A DNA stretch of 64,000 nt from Acidovorax sp. YS12 (GTDB taxonomy: Bacteria; Pseudomonadota; Gammaproteobacteria; Burkholderiales; Burkholderiaceae_C): contig CP053915.1 in assembly GCA_021496925.1 (NCBI GenBank), positions 1,302,001-1,366,000 of the forward strand, given 5' to 3'. Shown here one piece after another: positions 16,789 through 25,379 of this stretch (positions are counted from its first letter, which is position 1; the number at the start of each line of letters is the position of its first letter). The notes beneath the pieces were generated by a model. It saw nothing but the letters and a program-made list of their open reading frames with translations. It did no database searches and was not told where the DNA came from. Made by a program: the position numbers and the translations under genes.

Positions 16789-17274
16789 ATGCCCTCTTTC
16801 GATACCGTTTGCGAAGCCAACCTCGTTGAAGTGAAAAACGCCGTGGAGAACACGGCCAAGGAGATCGGCACGCGCTTCGACTTCAAGGGCACGTCGGCCG
16901 GCATCGAGCTGAAGGACAAGGAAATCACCCTGTTCGGCGACGCCGATTTCCAGCTCCAGCAGGTGGAGGACATCCTGCGCAACAAGCTCACCAAGCGCAG
17001 CGTGGACGTGCGCTTCCTCGACGTGCAGAAGCCACAGAAGATCGGCGGCGACAAGCTCAAGCAACTGGTCAAGGTGAAGAACGGCATCGAGTCCGAGCTG
17101 GCCAAGAAGATCCAGAAGCTGCTCAAGGAAAGCAAGCTCAAGGTGCAGGCCGCCATCCAGGAGGACAAGGTGCGCGTTACCGGTGCCAAGCGAGACGACC
17201 TGCAGACGGCGATGGCGCTGATCCGCAAGGAGATCGACGACACGCCGCTGTCGTTCGACAACTTCCGCGAATGA
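16789..17274 (+). CDS. yajQ: YajQ-family nucleotide/c-di-GMP-binding protein
   Basis: A 161-residue protein with the family start MPSFDTVCEANLVEVKNAVENT, then RFDFKGT and the tandem ferredoxin-like halves. YajQ homologues bind c-di-GMP or nucleotides; in Xanthomonas a member acts as a transcriptional cofactor. Complete, with CAGGAGTCACGCC before the start. Its stop overlaps the start of the next gene (ATGA), though the following 120 bases look like a repeat. Confidence 0.95.
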   Translation: MPSFDTVCEANLVEVKNAVENTAKEIGTRFDFKGTSAGIELKDKEITLFGDADFQLQQVEDILRNKLTKRSVDVRFLDVQKPQKIGGDKLKQLVKVKNGIESELAKKIQKLLKESKLKVQAAIQEDKVRVTGAKRDDLQTAMALIRKEIDDTPLSFDNFRE

Positions 17275-18029
17275 CCATCGCACAACCCCCTGAGCGGCTG
17301 CGCCGCTTCCCCCTTCTCTCGCGTTGCTGCGCAACGCGGGAAGGGGGACGACGCCCGCGCGGCGGGGCGGCCCTTGCGCGGCGTCTGCTGAGGTGGGGCG
17401 CGCCAGTCAGTGCCGCCGCGCTCCTCGCCATCCTTGTTTCAATGCCGCTGCGGGCGAACGCGCAGGCGGTCGCCCTGAGCGGGGTGCTGGGCAGCAAGGC
17501 GCTGCTGGTGGTCGATGGCAGCGCGCCGCGCGCCGTGGCGGCGGGCGAGGCGCACAAGGGCGTGCAGGTCGTCTCCGTGGGGCGCGAGGAGGCCGTGGTG
17601 CTGGTGGGCGGCGAGCGCCGCATGCTGCGCCTGGGCGAGTCGCCGGTGAGCGTGCGCAGCGCCGTGCAGCGCGTGGTGCTGCAGGCCGACGCGCAGGGGC
17701 ACTTCGTCCACCACGGCCGCATCAACGGCAAGGCCATGCAGTACATGGTGGACACGGGCGCCAGCGCGGTGTCGATCGGCCAGAACGACGCCGACCGCAT
17801 GGGTATCCGCTACCGCAGCGGCCAGCCAGTGCAGATGCAGACGGCCAACGGCGTGGCCTCGGGCTGGCGCCTGCGGCTCGACTCGGTGCACATCGGCGAC
17901 GTGGAGCTGCGCGGCGTCGAGGCCATCGTCACCCAGCAGTCCATGCCCTTCGTGCTGCTGGGCAACAGCGTGCTGACCCAGTTCAACATGACCCGCAGCG
18001 GCAACGAAATGGTGCTGGAAAAGCGCTGA
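17271..18029 (+). CDS. Retropepsin-like aspartic protease (clan AA, TIGR02281 type)
   Basis: A 252-residue protein with a hydrophobic segment near residues 47-64 ending in ANAQA, consistent with a signal peptide or anchor, and one retropepsin domain: catalytic YMVDTGAS at about 158-165 (Asp 161) and the late VLLGNSVLTQF flap/dimer segment. Such proteins are periplasmic, probably dimeric, proteases. The N-terminal 45 residues are Arg/Pro-rich and encoded by a hairpin-rich repeat, so the native start is uncertain; the only in-frame ATG after the repeat would remove the signal peptide. Confidence 0.8.
   Translation: MTIAQPPERLRRFPLLSRCCATREGGRRPRGGAALARRLLRWGAPVSAAALLAILVSMPLRANAQAVALSGVLGSKALLVVDGSAPRAVAAGEAHKGVQVVSVGREEAVVLVGGERRMLRLGESPVSVRSAVQRVVLQADAQGHFVHHGRINGKAMQYMVDTGASAVSIGQNDADRMGIRYRSGQPVQMQTANGVASGWRLRLDSVHIGDVELRGVEAIVTQQSMPFVLLGNSVLTQFNMTRSGNEMVLEKR
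17285..17400 (+). repeat. Hairpin-rich repeat forming the 5' end of the protease gene
   Basis: Nested inverted repeats: TCCCCCTT (17308-17315)/AAGGGGGA (17341-17348) around CGCGTTGC/GCAACGCG (17320-17338), followed by GACGACGCCCGCGCGG and GGCGTCTGCT. From memory this resembles a repeat scattered through Comamonadaceae genomes. Confidence 0.5.
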
Positions 18030-18049
18030 ACCCCTCCCCTTCCCCCGCC

Positions 18050-19066
18050 ATGCACCCGCGCGACCACGCCACCCCCGCCGACGACCAGTACGAGGATCTG
18101 CTGGGCCTGTGGTCCGACCTGGAGTCGGCGCTGTCGGTGGTGCTCGCGCGGCCGCTGCAGGTGCAGGAGTTCGCCGCCAAGGTGCAGCAGGTCGACCGCT
18201 GGCTGCAGGACCTGGTGGCGCACGACATCGACGCCGCGCTGTACCTGATGTTCCAGCTTGCCACCACCTCGACGGTAGGCTACAGCGCCTCGCACGCGCT
18301 GGTGTGCGGCACGCTGTGCCACATCCTGGCGCTGGAGCTGCGCCTGCCGCAGCCCGAGCGCGACAGCCTGGTGCGCGCCGCGCTGACCATGAACATCGCC
18401 ATGACCGCGCTGCAAGACGTGCTGGCCGAGCAGCGCGAGCGCCCCAGCGCGGCGCAGCAGGACGCCATCCGCAACCACCCGCACGAGAGCCAGGCGCTGC
18501 TCACGCGCCTGTTCATCAAGGACGCCCTGTGGCTCGACGTGGTGGGCCAGCACCATGCGGCGCTGCCCGAGCGCGTGCCGCTGGCGCAGCAGCCGGCCAA
18601 GGACCGGCTCACGCGCATCCTGGGCACCATCGACCGCTACGCGGCCATGATCAGCCCGCGCAAGTCGCGCGCCGGGCGCAGCGCCACCGATTCGGTGCGC
18701 GCCATCGTGGGCCAGGAGAATGCGCTGCGCGACGAAGTGAGCTACACGCTGGTGCGCGCCGTCGGCCTGTGCCCGCCGGGCACCTTCGTGCGCCTGGACA
18801 ACGGCGACATCGCCGTGGTGCTGCGGCGCAGCGACAAGGCCAACCACCCGCTGGTGGCCAGCATCATCGACGCGCGCGGCGAACACCGCCACGAGCCCCG
18901 GCTGCACCAGACCGCCGTGAGCAAGCCGCGCGTGCAGTCGGCCCTGGCGCGCTCGGCCGTGACGGTGGAGCTGAACCACCGCACCATGGTGCGCCTGGGC
19001 CTGTACGCGGCCCAGCACAGCCAGGAGCTGCGCAGCATGGTCACGGTGCCCGGGGCGCTGCACTAG
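18050..19066 (+). CDS. HD-GYP-like phosphohydrolase-fold protein, degenerate
   Basis: A 338-residue soluble protein, 20 bases after the protease gene. Helical pattern and segments such as YSASHALVCGTLCHILA, NHPHESQALLTR and VGQHHAALPERVPL resemble HD-GYP or HDOD proteins (the HP/HH positions follow the HD-GYP layout), but the HD doublet itself is not evident. It may be an inactive c-di-GMP-phosphodiesterase relative. No membrane segment. Start ATG at 18050. Confidence 0.65.
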   Translation: MHPRDHATPADDQYEDLLGLWSDLESALSVVLARPLQVQEFAAKVQQVDRWLQDLVAHDIDAALYLMFQLATTSTVGYSASHALVCGTLCHILALELRLPQPERDSLVRAALTMNIAMTALQDVLAEQRERPSAAQQDAIRNHPHESQALLTRLFIKDALWLDVVGQHHAALPERVPLAQQPAKDRLTRILGTIDRYAAMISPRKSRAGRSATDSVRAIVGQENALRDEVSYTLVRAVGLCPPGTFVRLDNGDIAVVLRRSDKANHPLVASIIDARGEHRHEPRLHQTAVSKPRVQSALARSAVTVELNHRTMVRLGLYAAQHSQELRSMVTVPGALH

Positions 19067-19110
19067 GCGCCATGACAAGCGCCGTGCCCGGCGGCTCAGC
19101 CTGGGGAGAA

Positions 19111-19165
19111 ACTTCTTTTTTGATAGCTTCCAGCGCTTGCCCCATAAGGGATGGGGCCGTTTTTC
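19111..19165. repeat. Dispersed chromosomal palindromic repeat, copy 6 (inverted orientation)
   Basis: TTTTTTGATAGCTTCCAGCGCTTG followed by CCCCAT-AAGGG-ATGGGG and CCGTTTTT. The AGCTTCCAGCGCTTG part is the reverse complement of the ends of other copies. It lies between convergent genes and has T-runs on both sides, so it may terminate both. Confidence 0.7.
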
Positions 19166-19190
19166 ATGCCCAAACCCTGTACGGCGCCTC

Positions 19191-19895
19191 TCAGCGCGGC
19201 TGCTTCGGGTGGCGCCGGCCGTGCTTGGCCGGCTTCGGAGGATGCGCCGCCGCCGCGGCGGCCTCCGGGGCCTTCTTCTTGCCCAGCCTGGACTCGGTGC
19301 CCGCCAGCAGGCGCTGGATGTTTTCCTTGTGCCGCCAGCCCAGCAGCGCCGCCATGGCCGCCATGGCCACGGCAATGGGCGTCTCGGCGTACCACAGCGT
19401 GCCGCCGCCCAGCAGGTAGATGACCGGCGCGCACACCGCCGCCACCAGCGAAGCCAGCGACGAATAGCGGAACACCACGGCCACGAACAGCCACACCAGC
19501 CCCGCCGCCAGGCCCAGCCAGGCGCTGAAGCCCAGCAGCACGCCCAGCGCCGTGGCCACGCCCTTGCCGCCTGCAAAGCGGAAGAACACCGGCCACAGGT
19601 GGCCCAGGAAAGCCGCCAGCCCCACCAGCGCGGCCGTGCCCTCCTCCAGCCCGTAGGGCTTGCCGAACCACTGCACCAGCGCCACGGGCAGCCAGCCCTT
19701 CACGGCGTCCAGCAGCAGGGTGACGGCGGCGGCGGCCTTGGAGCCCGAGCGCAGCACATTGGTTGCGCCAGGGTTCTTGCTGCCGTAGGTGCGCGGATCG
19801 GACAGGCCCATGGCCCGGCTCACGATCACGGCGAACGACAGGGAACCGAGCAGGTAGGCGGCGACAGTCGCCAGGGCGGAATAGGCAAGGGACAC
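19191..19895 (-). CDS. plsY: Glycerol-3-phosphate acyltransferase PlsY
   Basis: A 234-residue inner-membrane enzyme with about five membrane helices and the three PlsY motifs: GSKNPGATNVLR, GHLWPVFFRFAGGKGVAT, and a late region before ENIQRLLAGTE. It transfers acyl groups from acyl-phosphate to glycerol-3-phosphate, the first step of phospholipid synthesis. The GTG at 19895 is chosen because it places the first helix (SLAYSALATVAAYLLGSLSF) at the N-terminus. The C-terminal Lys/Ala/Pro-rich tail of about 35 residues is an extension beyond the core. Confidence 0.93.
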   Translation of the reverse strand: MSLAYSALATVAAYLLGSLSFAVIVSRAMGLSDPRTYGSKNPGATNVLRSGSKAAAAVTLLLDAVKGWLPVALVQWFGKPYGLEEGTAALVGLAAFLGHLWPVFFRFAGGKGVATALGVLLGFSAWLGLAAGLVWLFVAVVFRYSSLASLVAAVCAPVIYLLGGGTLWYAETPIAVAMAAMAALLGWRHKENIQRLLAGTESRLGKKKAPEAAAAAAHPPKPAKHGRRHPKQPR

Positions 19896-20024
19896 GCGAT
19901 GGCTCTCTCGAAAGCGGGCGGTTGGAAGGGTGGCGGAGCCGCGCATGGGGCAGGCGCTGGTTTGGAACACGCCCCCGATCGCGGCGCGCCATTTTGCCAT
20001 CCGCCGCGCCCCTGGCCCGCAGGA

Positions 20025-21215
20025 TCAGGCCGCCGCGCCGGGAGCTGCGGCAGAGGCATCGTGCCCCCGCTCGATGCGGTTGCGCCCGGACGCCTTGCCC
20101 CGGTAGAGCGCCGCGTCGGCCTCCTGCATGGCCGCGTCGAACCCGTCCAGGCCGTGAAAGGCGCGCGCGATCCCGATGGTCACGGTACAGCGCAGCGGCA
20201 CCTTGGCACCCGGCACGGGCACCGCCTGCTGCGCGATGGCGCCGCGCAAGCGCTCGGCCAGGCCCATCACGCCCGCGTCGTCCGCGTCGAGGCAGACGAT
20301 GACGAACTCCTCCCCGCCCGTGCGGCTGGCCAGGTCCCCGCGCCGCAGCGCGTCGCGCAGCACCTCGGCCACATGGCACAGCACCACGTCGCCGGCCTTG
20401 TGGCCATGGGCGTCGTTGATGCGCTTGAAATGGTCGATGTCGAGCACCAGCAGGCGCGCGGGCCCTGCCGCACGCGCGCTGAAATGCCCCTCCAGCCCCG
20501 CCAGCAGGCCGCGCCGGTTCAGCAGCTGCGTCAACGGATCGCGCGCCGCGGTGGCCCGCAGCGCATCGGTCAGGCGGCGCAGCACCAGCCAGATCATGGA
20601 TGGCGCCAGCACCGTGGCCAGGAAGGACATGTAGATATAGAACACGACCTGGAAGGGGTGCCCCATGTCCAGCGCCGCCAGCCCGCCCTGGGCCACGCGC
20701 AGGCACTTGATGGCGTTCAGCACGCCCAGCCCGCCGCTGAACAGCGCGAAGAACGCCATCTCCACGCGCAGGTCCTTCGCCACGCCGCGCATGGCGTGGA
20801 CCACGCCCCCGGCCATGGCCGCGAGGAGCAGCGCCGAGGCGAGCGACAGCATGGCATAGCGGGCGACCGGGCCCAGCAGCCACTGCACCAGCACCTGCGC
20901 CGCCGTGTAGGCCAGCGCCAGCATGCACAGGGGTTTCAGCAGGGGCGTGGAGCGGCCGAAGAACCGCATGCCCCCCACCCCATAGACCATGGGCACGCAC
21001 AGGGTCAGCGTATGGTTGGCCACGCTCAACGCATCCCAGGCCGGCGGGCCGCCCAGCAGCTGCAGCACATAGGCCAGCCCCAGCATGGCATTGCCGACGG
21101 CGAAGGCGTCCATGCCGAGCTTGCTGCCCTCCAAACGTGTGCTGATGAGCCAGAACATGACGGCAAAGCACAGCAAATGCACGCACAGCATGCCGACGAT
21201 GACGGTTGCGACCAT
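20025..21215 (-). CDS. Membrane-bound diguanylate cyclase (GGDEF)
   Basis: A 396-residue protein with seven or so hydrophobic segments in residues 1-220, then a GGDEF domain: DPLTQLLNRRGL, DIDHFKRINDAHGHKAGD and the active-site GGEEF at about residues 300-304. It makes c-di-GMP from two GTP at the inner membrane. No inhibitory RxxD motif is evident five residues before GGEEF. The membrane part is of unrecognised type. Start ATG 21215; alone in its operon. Confidence 0.92.
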   Translation of the reverse strand: MVATVIVGMLCVHLLCFAVMFWLISTRLEGSKLGMDAFAVGNAMLGLAYVLQLLGGPPAWDALSVANHTLTLCVPMVYGVGGMRFFGRSTPLLKPLCMLALAYTAAQVLVQWLLGPVARYAMLSLASALLLAAMAGGVVHAMRGVAKDLRVEMAFFALFSGGLGVLNAIKCLRVAQGGLAALDMGHPFQVVFYIYMSFLATVLAPSMIWLVLRRLTDALRATAARDPLTQLLNRRGLLAGLEGHFSARAAGPARLLVLDIDHFKRINDAHGHKAGDVVLCHVAEVLRDALRRGDLASRTGGEEFVIVCLDADDAGVMGLAERLRGAIAQQAVPVPGAKVPLRCTVTIGIARAFHGLDGFDAAMQEADAALYRGKASGRNRIERGHDASAAAPGAAA

Positions 21216-21235
21216 GGAGCCTCTCGCCGTGCGGC

Positions 21236-21748
21236 CTACCCGCGCCCGGGGGACTCGTCGCCCAGCGCGCACTGTACGGGCCGCGCGCCCAGCAACTGCA
21301 CGCACACCTGCGGGTCGATCTGCACCAGGAAGCCGCGCCGCCCGCCGTTGATGGCGATGCGCGGCAGCTGCAGGATGCTTTCCTCGATGAACACCGGCAT
21401 GGCCTTGCGCGTGCCGAAAGGCGAGGTGCCGCCCACCAGGTAGCCGCTGTGGCGGCTGGCCACCTCGGGCTTGCACGGCTCCACGCTCTTGGCGCCGATC
21501 TGGCGCGCCAGGTTCTTGGTGGAGACCTTGCAGTCGCCGTGCATGAGCACGATCAGCGGCCTGGCGTCCTGGTCCTGCATTACCAGCGTCTTGACCACGG
21601 TGTGTTCGTCCAGCCCCAGTTGGCGCGCCGATTCGGCCGTACCACCGTGCTCCACGTAGTCGTAGGGGTGCTCGGTGAATGCCACCTGGTGCTGGCGCAG
21701 CACCTGGGTGGCGGGGGTTTCGCTGACGTGGACGTTCTTCTTGCGCAT
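21236..21748 (-). CDS. ybaK: Cys-tRNA(Pro)/Cys-tRNA(Cys) deacylase YbaK/EbsC
   Basis: A 170-residue single YbaK/ProRS-editing domain. Visible family features are ETPATQVLRQHQVAFTEHPYDYVEHGGT at the start, the catalytic-Lys region HTVVKTLVM (Lys near residue 51) and VGGTSPFGTRKAMPVF. It clears Cys mis-attached to tRNA(Pro). Complete. The start is divergent from the DUF2975 gene across an AT-rich region with a small palindrome. Confidence 0.94.
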   Translation of the reverse strand: MRKKNVHVSETPATQVLRQHQVAFTEHPYDYVEHGGTAESARQLGLDEHTVVKTLVMQDQDARPLIVLMHGDCKVSTKNLARQIGAKSVEPCKPEVASRHSGYLVGGTSPFGTRKAMPVFIEESILQLPRIAINGGRRGFLVQIDPQVCVQLLGARPVQCALGDESPGRG

Positions 21749-21758
21749 GGCCTCAATT

Positions 21759-21777
21759 TTTATTGTTTTACAATAAA
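21759..21777. promoter_or_regulatory. AT-rich palindrome between ybaK and the DUF2975-XRE genes
   Basis: TTTATTG-TTTTA-CAATAAA, a 7-bp inverted repeat in a local AT-rich stretch (21755-21795) inside 68% GC DNA. It sits 34 bases before the DUF2975 start and 11 bases before the ybaK start. It could be the operator of the XRE regulator encoded two genes on, an inference from position. Confidence 0.45.
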
Positions 21778-21810
21778 TTTTTATCGAATCAATTGCACAA
21801 TCGATTCACC

Positions 21811-22362
21811 ATGGACTATACGCCAGCCCTCCCGGACGCGCCGCTGCGGCGCCATGCGCGCATCGCCCGCGCCTTGATCGTGCTGGGTGCGGCGCTGCTC
21901 GCGGCCCTGCCCCCGGCCTTGCTGCTGCTGGGCGAGGCCGGCATTCCCCCGGGCCAGGCCGATAGCCTGCTGGGCCTGCCCGCCATGCCGCTGGACGCCG
22001 GTGCGCGCTGGCGCACCGCCCTGGCCAGCCTGCTGCCGGTGGGCGGCGGCCTGTACGCCCTGCGCCAGCTATGGGTGCTGTTCGGCGCGTACAGCCAGGG
22101 CCGGGTGTTCTGCGCCACCGCGCAGCAGGCGCTGCTGCGCTTCGCCTGGGCGGTGCTCGGGCTGGCGCTGGCGCTGCCGCTGGCACGCGCGCTGATGTCG
22201 GTGGCCGCGAGCCTGGGCAACGCGCCGGGGCAGCGTTTCGTCAGCCTGAGCCTGTACTGGCATGACGGCGTGCATCTGCTGCTGGGGCTGGCGCTGCTGT
22301 CGATCGCGCATGTGATGGCCCAGGCGCAGCGCCTGGCCAACGAGAACGCTGGCTTCGTCTGA
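21811..22362 (+). CDS. DUF2975 membrane protein
   Basis: A 183-residue protein with four hydrophobic segments and the layout of DUF2975, a family almost always followed by a small YozG-like XRE regulator, as here 20 bases downstream. The middle contains FGAYSQGRVFCATAQQALLRFAWAVL, typical for the family. Its function is unknown. The ATG at 21811 is preferred over an upstream TTG that falls in the AT-rich operator region. Confidence 0.8.
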   Translation: MDYTPALPDAPLRRHARIARALIVLGAALLAALPPALLLLGEAGIPPGQADSLLGLPAMPLDAGARWRTALASLLPVGGGLYALRQLWVLFGAYSQGRVFCATAQQALLRFAWAVLGLALALPLARALMSVAASLGNAPGQRFVSLSLYWHDGVHLLLGLALLSIAHVMAQAQRLANENAGFV

Positions 22363-22382
22363 GAAGGTTGAACGAACCCGCC

Positions 22383-22598
22383 ATGGCCATCATCGTGCAC
22401 CTGGACGTGATGCTCGCACGCCGCAAGATGCGCTCGCGCGAGCTGGCCGAGCGCGTCGGCATCACCGAGCAGAACATCTCCCTGCTCAAGAGCGGCAGGG
22501 TGCGCGGCGTGCGCTTCGACACGCTGGAGCGCATCTGCGCCACATTGGAATGCCAGCCCGGCGACCTGCTGGAGTGGCGCCCGGACGGCACGCCATGA
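22383..22598 (+). CDS. Small XRE/Cro-type regulator (YozG-like)
   Basis: A 71-residue helix-turn-helix protein beginning MAIIVHLDVMLARRKMRS, with the recognition helix in GITEQNISLLKSGRVRGVRF and the family end CQPGDLLEWRPD. This is the usual partner of DUF2975 proteins and probably autoregulates the pair. The start at 22383 follows a weak ribosome-binding site; its stop overlaps the next start (ATGA). Confidence 0.9.
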   Translation: MAIIVHLDVMLARRKMRSRELAERVGITEQNISLLKSGRVRGVRFDTLERICATLECQPGDLLEWRPDGTP

Positions 22599-23233
22599 CG
22601 ACGCCCTCCTCCGCCGGCACCCGGCGCCTGGGCTGGGCACTGGCCGGCGCCGTGGCCCTCCACCTGCTGGCGCTGTGGCTGCTGCGCGATGCCCTGGGGC
22701 CGCGCCAAACACCCGCCACCGGCCAGGCACGGCCGCACATGGTGTGGGTGGAGGCAGCGCCCCGCGCCACGATCGCCACCGGACCTGCCGCCCCGCCCCG
22801 GGCCCTGCCCATGCGCCGGGCAGAGGAAAGCACCAGGCCACCACCCCGCCGGCCATCGCCGAATGCGCCAGCACGCCACACGCCGCCCGGCATGGAAGCT
22901 GCCCGCGCAGAAGCCGCCGAACCCGCTGGCACAACCGCCGCCGCGCCACCACCAGACGCAGGACACGGCCCGGGCAGCGCAACCGCGCAGTTCCTGGACG
23001 CCCCGCACAGCCAACGGGCCTTGGCCCGGGCAGCGCGTGCCGCCACGCCGGCGGCACAAGCCATGCAGGCCCTGCCGCACGGCGGCCTGAGCACACAAGA
23101 AAAGCTCACCCATGGGCTGCAGCAGGCACGCCATGGCGACTGCGCCAAAGGCGAATTCAAGGGCGGCAACATGGGGCTGCTGAGCCTGCCCGCGCTGGCC
23201 GCCGCCGTGGCCCGGGGCGAATGCAGCCGCTGA
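22595..23233 (+). CDS. Single-span membrane protein of unknown function
   Basis: A 212-residue protein: short N-terminus, one hydrophobic segment near residues 11-31 (ALAGAVALHLLALWLL), a long Pro/Ala/Arg-rich linker and a C-terminal segment with two Cys (DCAKGEFKGGNMG...GECSR) that could form a disulfide outside the membrane. The layout resembles a TonB-like N-terminus without a TonB C-terminal domain. It overlaps the XRE gene by 4 bases. No family recognised. Confidence 0.6.
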   Translation: MTTPSSAGTRRLGWALAGAVALHLLALWLLRDALGPRQTPATGQARPHMVWVEAAPRATIATGPAAPPRALPMRRAEESTRPPPRRPSPNAPARHTPPGMEAARAEAAEPAGTTAAAPPPDAGHGPGSATAQFLDAPHSQRALARAARAATPAAQAMQALPHGGLSTQEKLTHGLQQARHGDCAKGEFKGGNMGLLSLPALAAAVARGECSR

Positions 23234-23254
23234 GCGCCTCCCGGCCGCCCGGCG

Positions 23255-24316
23255 TTACTGCGCCGGGTCGCGCAGCGCCCAGCGGATGCGGTCGATCTCG
23301 GCCAGCAGCTCGGGCGACAGGGTGGTTTGCCAGGCATCCAGGTCTTCATCGAGCTGCGCACGCGAGGTCACGCCGATGATGGTGCTGGCCACGCGCCAGT
23401 TGCGGTAGCAGAAAGACAGCGCCATCTGCACCGGCGTCAGGCCATGGTCGCGCGCCAGCTGGTTGTAGCGGCGCGCCGCCGCCAGCGCCTCGGGCCGGCC
23501 CCAGCGCTGCTGGCGTACCGAGGCGTAGCGGGCCAGGCGCGCAGCCTGGGGTGCCGCGGCATCGGCCGGGGCATGCACGTCGAACTTGCCCGTGAGCAGG
23601 CCAAAGCCCAGGGGCGAATAGGCCAGCAGCGACACGCCCAGGCGGTGGCAGGTTTCGTCGAGCGCGTTTTCCCAGCTGCGGTTGACTAGGCAATACGGGT
23701 TCTGCACCGAGGCCACGCGCGGCAGGCCATGCTGCTCCGCCAGCCGCACGAACTCATGCACGCCATAGGGCGTCTCGTTGGACAGGCCCACATAGCGCAC
23801 CTTGCCCGCGCGCACCAGCCGGGCCAGCGTGTCGAGCTGCGCGTGGATCGGCGTTTGCGACGCCTCCTTGGCAGGGTCGTAGTGCAGTTGGCCGAACATC
23901 GGCACATGGCGCTCGGGCCAGTGGATCTGGTAGAGATCGATCATGTCCGTCTGCAGCCGGCGCAGGCTGGCCTCGCACGAGCGCACGATGTCGTCCGGCG
24001 TCAGGCCCTTGCCCTCGCGGATCCAGGGCATGCCGCGCGACGGGCCCGCCACCTTGCTCGCCAGCACCACGCGCTGGCGCACGCCCGGCCGGCTGGCGAA
24101 CCAGCGCCCCAGGATGGTTTCGGTGGCGCCGCAGGTCTCGGCACGCGCCGGCACGGCATACATCTCGGCCGTGTCGAGAAAGTTCACCCCGCGCGCCAGG
24201 GCGTGGTCGAGGATGGCGTGGGCCTGGGTCTCGTCCACCTGCTCGCCAAAGGTCATGGTGCCCAGACAAATGGGCGACACGCGCAGCGCGCTCTGCCCCA
24301 GGGAAATGCTGTTCAT
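23255..24316 (-). CDS. Aldo/keto reductase (Tas-like)
   Basis: A 353-residue NADPH-dependent TIM-barrel oxidoreductase. The catalytic tetrad is visible as Asp and Tyr in NFLDTAEMY, Lys in VVLASKVAG and His in YQIHWPER. Length and the CGATETILGRW segment fit the Tas/YghZ branch. The substrate is unknown. Start ATG at 24316 with GGAGAT upstream; the palindrome CATACGTATG covers the start codon. Confidence 0.92.
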   Translation of the reverse strand: MNSISLGQSALRVSPICLGTMTFGEQVDETQAHAILDHALARGVNFLDTAEMYAVPARAETCGATETILGRWFASRPGVRQRVVLASKVAGPSRGMPWIREGKGLTPDDIVRSCEASLRRLQTDMIDLYQIHWPERHVPMFGQLHYDPAKEASQTPIHAQLDTLARLVRAGKVRYVGLSNETPYGVHEFVRLAEQHGLPRVASVQNPYCLVNRSWENALDETCHRLGVSLLAYSPLGFGLLTGKFDVHAPADAAAPQAARLARYASVRQQRWGRPEALAAARRYNQLARDHGLTPVQMALSFCYRNWRVASTIIGVTSRAQLDEDLDAWQTTLSPELLAEIDRIRWALRDPAQ

Positions 24317-24400
24317 ACGTATGATCTCCTGCGCGCAGTGTACGGACTCCCTCCGATGCCTGCAGACATAAGCAAACACCCTCTCCCCCACCACGCGCCC

Positions 24401-25330
24401 ATGTACCAGCCGCAACGCCCCAGCCGCTCCGAAACCCTGCACATCCGCGGGCTCGACTACCACGTGCGCCTGTGGGGCCAGTCCCAGCCCGGCCAGGCCC
24501 CGCTGGTGCTGCTGCACGGCTGGATGGACACCAGCGCCTCCTACCAGTTCATGGCCGACGCGTTCAGCGACGCCTTCGCGGCGCAGCGCCTCATCGTCGC
24601 GCCGGACTGGCGCGGCTTCGGCCACACCACCCTGCCCTGGCCCTGCGACAGCTTCCACTTCGCCGACTACCTGGCCGACCTCGACCTGCTGCTGGACCAC
24701 TACGCCGGCACCCAGCCCATCGATCTGGTAGGCCACAGCATGGGCGGCAACATCGCCATGGTCTACGCGGGCGCCCAGCCCGCCCGCGTGCGCAGCCTGG
24801 TCAACCTGGAAGGCTTCGGCCTGCCCGCCACAACGCCCGCCGACGCGCCGAAACGCCTGGCGCAGTGGCTGCGCGAACTACGCCAGCACCGCGAGGGCGC
24901 CATGGCGCTGAAAGACTACGACAGCGCCGACGGCGTGGCCCAGCGCCTGACCAAGACCAACCCGCGCCTGCCCGCCGACAAGGCCGCCTGGCTGGCACGC
25001 CACTGGGCATGCCAGGGCGCCAACGGCCGCTGGGCCATCATGGGGAACGCCGCACACAAGGTCGTCAACCCCCAGCTCTACCGTGTGGAAGAAGCCAATG
25101 CACTCTACGCCGCCATCACCGCACCCGTGCTGAGTGTGCAAGCCAGCGACGACAGCCTGGCCGGGTGGTGGAAGGGCAAATACAGCTTGGCGGAATACCA
25201 CCAGCGCTTGGCCCACGTGCGCCGCTGCAGCACCACCACCGTGCAGGACGCAGGCCACATGCTGCACCATGACCAGCCGCAGGCGGCGGCGCGGCTGATC
25301 GAACAGTTCGCTTTGCAAGCGGTTGAATGA
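24401..25330 (+). CDS. Alpha/beta-hydrolase
   Basis: A 309-residue hydrolase with oxyanion-hole LLHGWMD near residue 35, nucleophile motif VGHSMGGN near residue 112, and a late catalytic His in DAGHMLHHD. It is the last intact chromosomal gene before the rearranged zone: an IS3-type remnant begins directly after the stop. An in-frame ATG at 24356 is an alternative start; 24401 is preferred because it matches the conserved MYQPQRPSRSETL start. The substrate is unknown. Confidence 0.9.
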   Translation: MYQPQRPSRSETLHIRGLDYHVRLWGQSQPGQAPLVLLHGWMDTSASYQFMADAFSDAFAAQRLIVAPDWRGFGHTTLPWPCDSFHFADYLADLDLLLDHYAGTQPIDLVGHSMGGNIAMVYAGAQPARVRSLVNLEGFGLPATTPADAPKRLAQWLRELRQHREGAMALKDYDSADGVAQRLTKTNPRLPADKAAWLARHWACQGANGRWAIMGNAAHKVVNPQLYRVEEANALYAAITAPVLSVQASDDSLAGWWKGKYSLAEYHQRLAHVRRCSTTTVQDAGHMLHHDQPQAAARLIEQFALQAVE

Positions 25331-25379
25331 ATCGACCTGGCACAGGCCAAGATTGGGGCTTGGCGCCAAGACTATAACG

